The notes under the pieces were generated by a model. The model was not told where the DNA came from. It saw only the letters and a list, made by a program, of their open reading frames with translations, and did not search any database. Positions 41,143 through 49,552 of a stretch of 64,000 nucleotides of DNA are shown here, piece by piece. A program made the translations under genes and the position numbers. Each line of letters begins with the position of its first letter. Within the stretch, counting starts at the first letter, position 1. This DNA is from an uncultured Clostridia bacterium (lineage in GTDB: Bacteria; Bacillota; Clostridia; Christensenellales; UBA1242): positions 1-64,000 of the forward strand of contig CANQKH010000002.1 in assembly GCA_947624415.1 (NCBI GenBank), written 5' to 3'.

Positions 41143-41169
41143 TTAAAAAAAGTGCAAGTTTTTGCACCA
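41143..41169 (-). terminator. Intrinsic terminator
   Basis: Minus strand GGTGCAAAAACTTGCACTTTTTTT. Confidence 0.65.
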
Positions 41170-41400
41170 TTATTTTTTGTCATCTTTATTTGTTTTTGGA
41201 ATCCGTTCTTCGTTTGAATATGCAATAAGAAGGTCAATGTATTGCTCCCAAGCATAATCCCTTATGGGCATGGGGCTGTGTCCCTCAAAATATAACACTA
41301 ATGCAGGACTTATCCCATTGTATGAATCGACAAAACTATATCCTTTTAACTTTCCATCTAGAATAAGACGTTTTGCTATTCCATGATAATTGTAATACAT
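41170..41400 (-). CDS. Small hypothetical protein
   Basis: 76 aa ORF with GGAG-like SD upstream and terminator downstream. Confidence 0.65.
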   Translation of the reverse strand: MYYNYHGIAKRLILDGKLKGYSFVDSYNGISPALVLYFEGHSPMPIRDYAWEQYIDLLIAYSNEERIPKTNKDDKK

Positions 41401-41475
41401 TCCCTCTCCTTATTTTAATTTTATTTTTTGGTGCCAAATTTAGTATTTTAATTTTTAGTTAAATTATACACATCT

Positions 41476-42246
41476 TCACCCAAGTGCAACATCTAAAATC
41501 ATCATGACAACAAAACCAATTATTAGTCCCCATCCGCTTGCCGTTGAAGGATGAGATGCCTTCGCCTCAGGAATTAATTCCTCCGCAACGACAAAAAGCA
41601 TACAACCTGCTGAAAAAGCGAGTAACCAAGGCATAAGATAAGAAAAAAATTTAGATAATAATATTCCTAAAACTGCCATAACCGGTTCTACCGCACCGCT
41701 TAAAACACTATAAAAAAATGCTTTAGTATTGCTTTTAAGTTTATCTTTTAAAGGCAGGCTGATTGCACTGCTCTCAGGGAAATTCTGTATACCAATTCCA
41801 ATTGCAAGCCATAATGCCGAATAAAAAACCGACATACCGCCACTTACATATGCATTTCCAAACGCAAGCCCAACCGCTAGACCTTCAGGTATATTATGAA
41901 GAGTTACCGCCAAAAAAAGTTTAAATGGCTGAGAATATTCATCTGCTCTTTTGTTAAGTAATTTAGGAACAAGTTTATCCATTAAAACTAGGAATAATGT
42001 CCCCAACAATATGCCAACTGCCGCAGGAAGAAAATTTAAAACTCCAAGATTCTCAGATTGTTCAATTGCTGGCAATAGCAAAGACCAAATTGATGAGGCT
42101 ATCATTATGCCAGATGCAAACCCTAAAAATATACTGTTAGTTTTTCCACTTAAATCCTTCCTAAATAAGAAAACGACACTTCCACCTAGGGTTGACATTA
42201 AGAAAATAAACGAAACTCCTATTATAGTTATTGCTAAACTGCTCAC
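41476..42246 (-). CDS. ZIP family metal transporter
   Basis: TLHNIPEGLAVGLAFG and IGIQNFPESSAISLPL ZIP motifs; GTG start 42246 after AAGGAGAAAG (alternative ATG 42288). Confidence 0.88.
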   Translation of the reverse strand: MSSLAITIIGVSFIFLMSTLGGSVVFLFRKDLSGKTNSIFLGFASGIMIASSIWSLLLPAIEQSENLGVLNFLPAAVGILLGTLFLVLMDKLVPKLLNKRADEYSQPFKLFLAVTLHNIPEGLAVGLAFGNAYVSGGMSVFYSALWLAIGIGIQNFPESSAISLPLKDKLKSNTKAFFYSVLSGAVEPVMAVLGILLSKFFSYLMPWLLAFSAGCMLFVVAEELIPEAKASHPSTASGWGLIIGFVVMMILDVALG

Positions 42247-42338
42247 CCTTTCTCCTTCGTAAACTTTCCCCATATACAATATAAACAATTTTAGAAAAAA
42301 TGTTACTTTGAGATGATTGCTTGCAGTTATTTTTCAAT

Positions 42339-42938
42339 TTACGCTTCTATCTTTTCATTCAAATTTTTCAAAAATGATTCTCTATGTATCTGTGATTTCC
42401 CATACTTTTTTAGGGCTTCATAATGACTCTTTGTCCCATAACCTTTGTGTTTGGCAAAACCATACTGCGGATAAATTTTGTCATATCTTTCCATTAATCT
42501 ATCCCTATAAACTTTTGCAAGTATTGACGCTGCAGCAATATTATAGGAAAGAGTATCGCCCTTTATTATACTATTTTGTGGCAATTCAGTATCAATTCGC
42601 ATTGCATCTATAAGCACTCTTTGAGGTTTTATTTTCAATCCCTCTAATGCCTTTTTCATTCCAAGTCGTGTTGCCTGATAAATATTTATTTCGTCAATTG
42701 TTTTTTCATCAACCTCAACAATCGAATATGAAATCGCCTTTTCTATAATCTTTGAATATAAATATTCTCTCTTTTTCTCACTTAATTGTTTGCTGTCATT
42801 CACGCCTTCAATTATATCTTCTTCACCAAGCGGCATTATTACACAAGCACAAACAACGGGGCCTGCAAGTGGGCCTCGTCCTGCTTCATCTATTCCTGCA
42901 ATCAATGTTTCTGAAAAATTCTTTTCATAATCTAACAT
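42339..42938 (-). CDS. rnhB: Ribonuclease HII
   Basis: IAGIDEAGRGPLAGPVVCACVIMP, NDSKQLSEKKRE, AAASILAKVYRDRLM. Confidence 0.95.
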   Translation of the reverse strand: MLDYEKNFSETLIAGIDEAGRGPLAGPVVCACVIMPLGEEDIIEGVNDSKQLSEKKREYLYSKIIEKAISYSIVEVDEKTIDEINIYQATRLGMKKALEGLKIKPQRVLIDAMRIDTELPQNSIIKGDTLSYNIAAASILAKVYRDRLMERYDKIYPQYGFAKHKGYGTKSHYEALKKYGKSQIHRESFLKNLNEKIEA

Positions 42939-43143
42939 ATTAAAATTATAGTAAATTTAACGTTTTTTTGCAAGAAAAAAGTAGAAATTCATTAATTTTT
43001 TATATTTTCTTATAATTAATTTAAAATTTGATTCTCTTTTAATATATATTCAATAATTTTTTTGGTCGCAAATGTAGATTCTTGAAAACTTAATTTTGCA
43101 AAGAAATTGCAAAAAAGTTATGCAAAATTATAAAATAGTGATT

Positions 43144-43743
43144 TTACCAACAAATTAGTTCTTCTGGCAATTTTACCTGGCATACTCCTTGTTCCGCACC
43201 GCATAGAGGACATTTTTCCCATGCCTCTTCTCCAAAGTAAACATGACCACAATTTGGACATATCCACATCGTCTCTTTGTCTTTTTTATACAACGTTTTG
43301 TTTTTGAATTGTTCGTGGAGATTTAAAAATAATTCCTTATGTCGAACTTCTACCTCGCCAATCATTCTAAACAAATTTGCTATATCCTTAAACCCCTCTT
43401 CTTCTGCCACCCTTGTAAATTCAACATAGGCCTCTGCTTCATCATTTTCATCTTCAGCGAGCAAAAGCAAGTTCTCTTCCATGTTCCACTTTTCTTTAAA
43501 AGGGAATCCCGCATTAACATCAATGTTTTCTATTTGAGAATTGCTTGCACCTTGAATTTGTGTATAAAGCATTCTTGCATGATTAAATTCTTGATATGCA
43601 ATTGTGTCAACAATTTGTGCCAATGCTTCAAAGCCATTATATCTTAGTCCATATTCAACGAATTCATAACGTGTTCTAGCCGAGCATTCCGCAGCATATG
43701 CTCTTGCTAAATTTAAATATGTTTGACTGTCTTTTAATTTCAT
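43144..43743 (-). CDS. Rubrerythrin
   Basis: Ferritin-like ARAYAAECSARTRYEF/YQEFNHARM and C-terminal rubredoxin-like CPNCGHVYFGEEAWEKCPLCG. Confidence 0.9.
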   Translation of the reverse strand: MKLKDSQTYLNLARAYAAECSARTRYEFVEYGLRYNGFEALAQIVDTIAYQEFNHARMLYTQIQGASNSQIENIDVNAGFPFKEKWNMEENLLLLAEDENDEAEAYVEFTRVAEEEGFKDIANLFRMIGEVEVRHKELFLNLHEQFKNKTLYKKDKETMWICPNCGHVYFGEEAWEKCPLCGAEQGVCQVKLPEELICW

Positions 43744-43748
43744 AATTA

Positions 43749-44336
43749 TCACCTCTTATCGTAATTATGTTCGTTAATATGGCTTTTATTCAACTTTTTT
43801 ATAGTTTTTTTTACCTTTTTTAATATGTTTTCATGTAATTTATATATTTCTTTATTTGTATTAACATATATAACTGGTGCATGGCTCTCTTTTATTACAA
43901 CCTTTTGGGAACGTTTACTGCGTTTATCCACCCCAAGATGGTTGTAATTTCTGGCAAGATATAAAAAACCTAAAAAATTTTCTTTTACCTCTCCATCGCA
44001 TTCAAGACTATTTCTTCCAAGTTCTCTATCACGTTTTAAAATTCTCTCCATTCTTACTTTTGTCGGGCATTTCAAATAAATAATTAAATCTATATATTGA
44101 AAAGTTATTGGATTTGAGTGAAGTGAGCCAGAAATTATTAAATTGCTGGATGATTTTATTTTTTGCATTAAAAGGCGGTTGCTTTCTTCAATATCTCGCA
44201 TAACTTGAAATTCTGGAATAGTTTGTTCCCATTTATAAAAATCAGATTCAATAACTTCAAAATCTAATTTGTCAGCCAAGTATTCCCCCAAACTTGTTGT
44301 GCCACTTCCACTCGCTCCCATAACATGAATTATCAT
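43749..44336 (-). CDS. P-loop kinase (adenylate/shikimate kinase-like)
   Basis: Walker A MGASGSGTTSLGEYLADKL; RMERILKRDRELGR LID-like arginines. Confidence 0.75.
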   Translation of the reverse strand: MIIHVMGASGSGTTSLGEYLADKLDFEVIESDFYKWEQTIPEFQVMRDIEESNRLLMQKIKSSSNLIISGSLHSNPITFQYIDLIIYLKCPTKVRMERILKRDRELGRNSLECDGEVKENFLGFLYLARNYNHLGVDKRSKRSQKVVIKESHAPVIYVNTNKEIYKLHENILKKVKKTIKKLNKSHINEHNYDKR

Positions 44337-44408
44337 AAATCTCCCCCTTTATATAAATAAAAGAAGAAAATTATTTCCTTCCTTGGAATATAACTTTCTT
44401 CCTTTTTT

Positions 44409-45887
44409 TTATTTTTCTAAATCTGCCAAATCAATTACCTCTTGGTTACTTTTTGGTAAATGCTCGCCACGATTATGCTCTCTTAACAACCTCTCTTTTG
44501 TTGCTTCAAGTTTTGGGCTTAAACTTATAATAAAGGTTTGTGGATTTGTAAGCCTTAAATTCTCCTCCCAAAGAGTGTCAAGTTGTTCCTGAACATAATT
44601 TCGTTTTTGCTCCAATGTTTTCATATCATATATAATTTTACCATTTTCCATCATCTTTTCTCTTATTCTTACAGGTGTAAAATCTTTTACTGTCTTGAAT
44701 TTCCATGTCGAATCTGGTGCTTTTAACTTTAATGGTGATTGAGGAAGAGGCTCATCCATCATTGTAATAAGGTCTGTTATTATTTTTCCATCTTTGTCAT
44801 ATAGACGAATTATGTCTTTAAATCCCGGATTTGTTACCTTTTCTACATTGTCGGAAATTTTTATTTTTGGCTCTAATTCTTTGCCGTTATCTATCGCTAC
44901 AAGTTTGTAAACTCCGCCAAAAACTGGTTGAGATTTTGCCGTTATAAGATTCTCGCCTACACCAAATGTGTCAATAGGTGCACCTTGATTTAATAAATCT
45001 GTAATTAGATTTTCATCAAGAGAATTGGAAACGCATATCTTTGCATCATATAACCCCGCATCGTCAAGCATTTTTCTTGCTCTTTTTGTAAGATATGCCA
45101 AATCACCACTATCAATTCGTATTCCAGCAAGTGTTTTACCCATTGGCTGCAAAACTTCTTTGGCAACCTTTATTGCATTTGGAATTCCACTTCTTAATGT
45201 GTCATATGTATCAACAAGTAATGTTGCATTATCTGGAAACGATTGTGCATATGCCTTGAATGCTTCATATTCACTGTCAAAACTTTGAACAAAACTGTGT
45301 GCCATTGTTCCAAGAACAGGAACTCCATACATTTTGCCAGTCATTGTGCAGGCTGTGCCTATTGCCCCGGCAACATAAGCATCCACCGCTCCTTCATTTG
45401 CCGCTTCAAGTCCTTGTGCACGACGAGTCCCAAACTCCATTACACCACGCCCCTTTGCCGCTCTTACAATTCTGCTTGCCTTTGATGTTATAAGAGAAGA
45501 ACGATTAAATTGTAAAAGTAATGCAGTTTCGACAAGTTGCGCCTCCAATAATGGTGCTTTTATAGTCATAACAGGTTCGTTTGGAAATACAACAGTTCCA
45601 TCTGGAACAGCATAAACATCACCCGTGAATTTTACATTTCTCAAATAATCTATATATTCAGGTGAAAATTTGCCCAAACTTTTGAGATATTCAATTTCTT
45701 CATCATTTAAATGGAAATTTTGAAGGTATTCAAGACAAGATTGAACACCATTTGCAAGAACAAAACTTGCCTTGTCTGGACACTTTCTAAAAAACAAATC
45801 AAAACAAGCAGTTTGATTCTCTTTCTTTTGGTTGAAATATCCCTGTCCCATTGTTAATTCATAAAAATCAATTAAAAGATTATTCAT
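44409..45887 (-). CDS. pncB: Nicotinate phosphoribosyltransferase
   Basis: LLIDFYELTMGQGYF, FGTRRAQGLEAANEGAVDAYVAGAIGTACTMTGKMYGVPVLGTMAHSFVQSF. Confidence 0.94.
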   Translation of the reverse strand: MNNLLIDFYELTMGQGYFNQKKENQTACFDLFFRKCPDKASFVLANGVQSCLEYLQNFHLNDEEIEYLKSLGKFSPEYIDYLRNVKFTGDVYAVPDGTVVFPNEPVMTIKAPLLEAQLVETALLLQFNRSSLITSKASRIVRAAKGRGVMEFGTRRAQGLEAANEGAVDAYVAGAIGTACTMTGKMYGVPVLGTMAHSFVQSFDSEYEAFKAYAQSFPDNATLLVDTYDTLRSGIPNAIKVAKEVLQPMGKTLAGIRIDSGDLAYLTKRARKMLDDAGLYDAKICVSNSLDENLITDLLNQGAPIDTFGVGENLITAKSQPVFGGVYKLVAIDNGKELEPKIKISDNVEKVTNPGFKDIIRLYDKDGKIITDLITMMDEPLPQSPLKLKAPDSTWKFKTVKDFTPVRIREKMMENGKIIYDMKTLEQKRNYVQEQLDTLWEENLRLTNPQTFIISLSPKLEATKERLLREHNRGEHLPKSNQEVIDLADLEK

Positions 45888-46419
45888 AATTTTTCTCCTT
45901 TTTTATTTTATTTAATTCTTGTTTTATTTCTTCAATTCCCTCAGGAATAGCATATTTTAAGAAATCTTCATTACTTCTTATGTCCTTGCCATGAACAGCA
46001 ATTTTTTCTCTGTCTATCGGCACAAATTCACATTCGGGGAAATATTTTTCATTAAGCTCCCTATAACTTTCGTCAGCATATTTTGCGTCTATTTTTTCCT
46101 TTACAACCTGCCTAAACCTTTCAGACCACTCTTTTAGTCCTTCTGGAAATGCTTTAAGCCCACTCTCATCAAGATAAACAAATTTTATATTTTTTTCATC
46201 TTTATAATGTTTTTTAAACCATTTTATTCGTTTTTTAGGCGAAAAATATGGAAATAATGTTCTTTTACACTCTTTTTTTGAGCGTTGGGGATTTTCTGCC
46301 AAAACAACAATAACCCTTTCGCACTCATTTAGCGCTCTGTCAATTACACTTAAATGTCCTATATGTGGAGGCAGGAATTTGCCCACAAAACATCCCACTT
46401 TTCTCATTTCTATCCTCAC
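45880..46419 (-). CDS. NadR-like nicotinamide-nucleotide adenylyltransferase
   Basis: VGCFVGKFLPPHIGHLSVIDRAL nucleotidyltransferase motif; FVPIDREKIAVHGKDIRSN. Confidence 0.85.
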   Translation of the reverse strand: MRIEMRKVGCFVGKFLPPHIGHLSVIDRALNECERVIVVLAENPQRSKKECKRTLFPYFSPKKRIKWFKKHYKDEKNIKFVYLDESGLKAFPEGLKEWSERFRQVVKEKIDAKYADESYRELNEKYFPECEFVPIDREKIAVHGKDIRSNEDFLKYAIPEGIEEIKQELNKIKKEKNYE

Positions 46420-47624
46420 TCTTTTTCTTGTTCATCAAGTTTTGATTTGAGTTCATTAACCTCTTTTTCAAGTTTTTTAACCTTTTGTTTGTTTATAAAA
46501 CTTCTAAGCCCCAATTTATCTTTAAGTCCCCACTTGCCCCTGTCTAGCAATTGTTCAACATCTTCCATTGGCAGTGAAATTACATCTATTTTCTCATTTT
46601 CATCTAATTCTTGCTTCCCAAGTTTGCCATTTTTAAATTCCACTTCCGCTTCAAATGTCTCTATCTTCTCGTCAGTCATTCCAGCAGAAGAATAAGATGC
46701 CGTTTCGCTTCTTTCTATATTTATAACCTTTCCACCAATCTCTTCTTGAATTTCTCGTTTGGCACTTTCCAGTGCATCCTCGCCCTTTTCTATTAAGCCG
46801 GCAGGAACTGCGTAGATATATTCTCCAACAGGATAACGAAATTCTCGTATAAAATGTAAAATTGTTTTATCACCAACATATGAATATGGAATAATATTTA
46901 CAGCATCTGCTACAACTGATGGCTTTATAACCTCAGGCAACTGATTCCTTGTTACCATTTCATACTTTATCTCACCTTTATCACCCTTAAAAGTAACTCT
47001 AAACATATTTAAAAATCTACTATCAGTCATTTTCTCTACTTTTACAGGCTTAAAATAATCCTTTTGCCTATCATAACAAACATTTACACCAAGTGAATGT
47101 AATTCTGCAAGCGTTTGTATGTTCACCTTGTCAGCATTATGCCCTTCACCACCAAAAGTGTCAACACTTGCTTCATCTATATCTATTTCTGTTTTTATGC
47201 CATTTTTGGCAAAATATTTAAGCAAACTTTGTGATAAGTCATATACACATATATCTGTGCAACATCCTGTTATATCTATTTTACCAAACTCAGTGGTTTT
47301 AAGAATTTGTTGCATTTTTTCTGTATTGAAGCCATTTGTAGTATTTTTTTCAATTATTATCATATCTTTTTCATAAGGTTTTAACTCGTCTATTAGTTCA
47401 CTCTCCCAACTGCCTTTAAGACAATGAGGTGGATATATCTTAAATTCTTCATCTTCCATAGTATGGCTGTCCTTAAAAGCTATAATTGGAGTGCCATTCT
47501 TTTTTGCCTGCTCTATCTTTGAAATAATGTTTGGAACTATCCTGTGAATGTTTTTATCAGCAAGGGCACCACCCTCTACAAATCCATTCACCATATCAAC
47601 TACAATAAGTAAATCTTTTTTCAT
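46416..47624 (-). CDS. Nicotinamidase (isochorismatase family) fused to NUDIX ADP-ribose pyrophosphatase-like domain
   Basis: LLIVVDMVNGFVEGG...GCCTDICVYDLS (PncA-like), then GLIEKGEDALESAKREIQEEIGG Nudix box. Confidence 0.88.
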   Translation of the reverse strand: MKKDLLIVVDMVNGFVEGGALADKNIHRIVPNIISKIEQAKKNGTPIIAFKDSHTMEDEEFKIYPPHCLKGSWESELIDELKPYEKDMIIIEKNTTNGFNTEKMQQILKTTEFGKIDITGCCTDICVYDLSQSLLKYFAKNGIKTEIDIDEASVDTFGGEGHNADKVNIQTLAELHSLGVNVCYDRQKDYFKPVKVEKMTDSRFLNMFRVTFKGDKGEIKYEMVTRNQLPEVIKPSVVADAVNIIPYSYVGDKTILHFIREFRYPVGEYIYAVPAGLIEKGEDALESAKREIQEEIGGKVINIERSETASYSSAGMTDEKIETFEAEVEFKNGKLGKQELDENEKIDVISLPMEDVEQLLDRGKWGLKDKLGLRSFINKQKVKKLEKEVNELKSKLDEQEKE

Positions 47625-47687
47625 TTTTAACCTCCATGATTATTACTATTTCTCAATCATTACTTTATATGTAAAAACACTCGTTTG

Positions 47688-47710
47688 TGATATGTTCACA
47701 TTGATAATAA
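47688..47710 (-). promoter_or_regulatory. Candidate operator of pncA-nudix/NMNAT/pncB operon
   Basis: TGATATGTTCACATTGATAATAA, 21/23 match to reverse complement of 47761-47783; overlaps minus-strand -10 (promoter TTGACA 47727-47732, 17 nt, TATTAT). Confidence 0.65.
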
Positions 47711-47760
47711 CACAATAAAATTATTTTGTCAACTATTTTTTTAAAAATTTCTTGACAAAT

Positions 47761-47783
47761 TTATTATCAATGTGATAATATCA
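47761..47783 (+). promoter_or_regulatory. Candidate operator of nadE, perfect palindrome TATTATCA-ATG-TGATAATA
   Basis: 19-bp palindrome at 47762-47780 next to TTGACA (47752-47757), overlapping the -10 region. Confidence 0.65.
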
Positions 47784-47811
47784 TAATTGCGAAAGAAGTA
47801 AAGGAGATAAA

Positions 47812-48573
47812 ATGACGGTAAAAGATATTGAAGATATTGAAAATTGGATAAGAAATTATGTCTTTAATGAGGCAAGTTCAAAAGGCGTTGTTATTGGAAT
47901 GAGTGGCGGAAAGGATAGTCTTGTTACAGCAAAATTATGCGTTAATGCCCTTGGAAAAAATAACGTCCTTGGATTAATTATGCCAAACGGAAATATGAAA
48001 GATATAGACGTTGCAAAACGGAGTTGTGAAATTCTAGATATAAGATATTATATATTAGATATAAACAATTCTTATAATAGCATTATTGAAAAGGTTTCTA
48101 CTATAATTAAAAATGAAAATAAAACTTTAAGCACTATTTCAACTTTTAATACACCTCCCCGTCTTCGAATGGCATCACTTTATGCAGTAGCAGGTAGCAT
48201 GGAATATCTTGTTGCCAACACATCAAATCTTTCAGAAGCAATGGTTGGATATACAACTAAATGGGGCGATAATGTTGGAGATTTCTCACCCTTAGCAAAT
48301 TTCACAAAAGAAGAGGTTTGTGAAATAGGACTTCTTCTCGGACTTCCTGACGAACTTGTAAATAAAGTGCCAGAAGATGGTCTGTCGGGACAAAGCGATG
48401 AGGATAAACTGGGTTTTTCCTATATTAGTCTTGGGAATTATATTCGCAAGGGAATAAAAGATGACAAATTTGAAAAAATCAAAAAAATGCATAAAATTTC
48501 CCAACATAAACGAATGGGAGTTGTAAAATATAAAAATAATCTAAAAAATCATTTTGAAGAAGATATTAGATAA
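47812..48573 (+). CDS. nadE: NH3-dependent NAD+ synthetase
   Basis: GVVIGMSGGKDSLVTAKLC, VANTSNLSEAMVGYTTKWGDNVGDFSPLANFTKEEV, PEDGLSGQSDEDKLGFSY. Confidence 0.93.
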   Translation: MTVKDIEDIENWIRNYVFNEASSKGVVIGMSGGKDSLVTAKLCVNALGKNNVLGLIMPNGNMKDIDVAKRSCEILDIRYYILDINNSYNSIIEKVSTIIKNENKTLSTISTFNTPPRLRMASLYAVAGSMEYLVANTSNLSEAMVGYTTKWGDNVGDFSPLANFTKEEVCEIGLLLGLPDELVNKVPEDGLSGQSDEDKLGFSYISLGNYIRKGIKDDKFEKIKKMHKISQHKRMGVVKYKNNLKNHFEEDIR

Positions 48574-48658
48574 ATCTCTGCAAAAATGTATAAATTTTTA
48601 ATTTTTTTACAATTTTTTATAAATATTTTAATAAAAAACGAAAATTTAAGGAGTAAAT

Positions 48659-49516
48659 ATGAAATTATCACAAGAAGACAAGAAATTTTTAGAACTATAT
48701 TCAGACAGTGAATATGACAAGCCATCAGTTACAGTCGATGCTGTTATTTTACGCATGATTGATAAGGATACAAATAATTATAGGAAATTACCACAAAAAA
48801 AACTACAGGTATTTTTACTTAAAAGAAAATACCCTCCTTATCTTAATTGCTATTCAGTGGCAGGGACTTTTATTGACCTTAACTACACTTTAAATGAAAG
48901 TATGAAATTATGCGTAAAAAATAAAGTGGGTATTGAAAATTATTATTATGAACAACTCTATACATTTGGAGAAAAACAACGTGATCCTAGGACAAGAGTT
49001 CTTTCAGTTAGTTATATGTTATTGACCAATATGGAAGAAAATCTTTTCAATGGTGAATGGTTTGACATTAATATCGAAGAAAAATCATTTAAATATGAGA
49101 CATATCAAAATGGTTACCTAAAAGAAAAAGATGTTGAAATAACCCTATCTAATGAAAGTGAAACTTTGCATAATGTTTTGCACGTAAAAGTTGAAAAGAG
49201 AGATATTAAACAAACCGAAGAAATTTCTATTGTATCAACTGATATTGCATTTGACCATATAAAACTTATTTATTATGCACTCCAAAGATTAAAAAATAAA
49301 CTTGAATATACAGATATAATTTTCAATCTTTTGCCAAAAAAATTTACACTTACAGAACTTAAAAATTGTTATGAAGAAATTTTGGGAACAAAACTTTTAG
49401 ATGCCAATTTTAGAAGAAAAACGGCTGGGTTGGTAAGTCCACTAAATGAATTTACGCAAGACAAAGGACACCGTCCTTCACAACTTTTTAAGCATAATTC
49501 CTTAAATAATTTGTAA
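48659..49516 (+). CDS. NUDIX-wHTH transcriptional regulator, NrtR-like
   Basis: Nudix-fold N-terminus (VTVDAVILRMID...CYSVAGTFIDLNYTLNESMKLCVKNKVGI) and C-terminal wHTH (FTLTELKNCYEEILGTKLLDANFRRKTAGLV); next to nad genes. Confidence 0.8.
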   Translation: MKLSQEDKKFLELYSDSEYDKPSVTVDAVILRMIDKDTNNYRKLPQKKLQVFLLKRKYPPYLNCYSVAGTFIDLNYTLNESMKLCVKNKVGIENYYYEQLYTFGEKQRDPRTRVLSVSYMLLTNMEENLFNGEWFDINIEEKSFKYETYQNGYLKEKDVEITLSNESETLHNVLHVKVEKRDIKQTEEISIVSTDIAFDHIKLIYYALQRLKNKLEYTDIIFNLLPKKFTLTELKNCYEEILGTKLLDANFRRKTAGLVSPLNEFTQDKGHRPSQLFKHNSLNNL

Positions 49517-49522
49517 AAAATC

Positions 49523-49552
49523 AAAAAAATTGCACAAAAAGTGCAATTTTTT
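49523..49552. terminator. Bidirectional terminator
   Basis: AAAATTGCAC aaaaa GTGCAATTTT. Confidence 0.8.

Noticed and set aside
40964-41170. 68-aa minus-strand ORF downstream of the 76-aa protein
   Set aside because: Extremely basic, low complexity, spans the predicted terminator of the upstream gene and has no SD.
43060-43130. TTTTGCAA agaaa TTGCAAAA inverted repeat as a regulatory site
   Set aside because: Could be a weak terminator for the rubrerythrin gene, but the T-run is poor; insufficient evidence to annotate.
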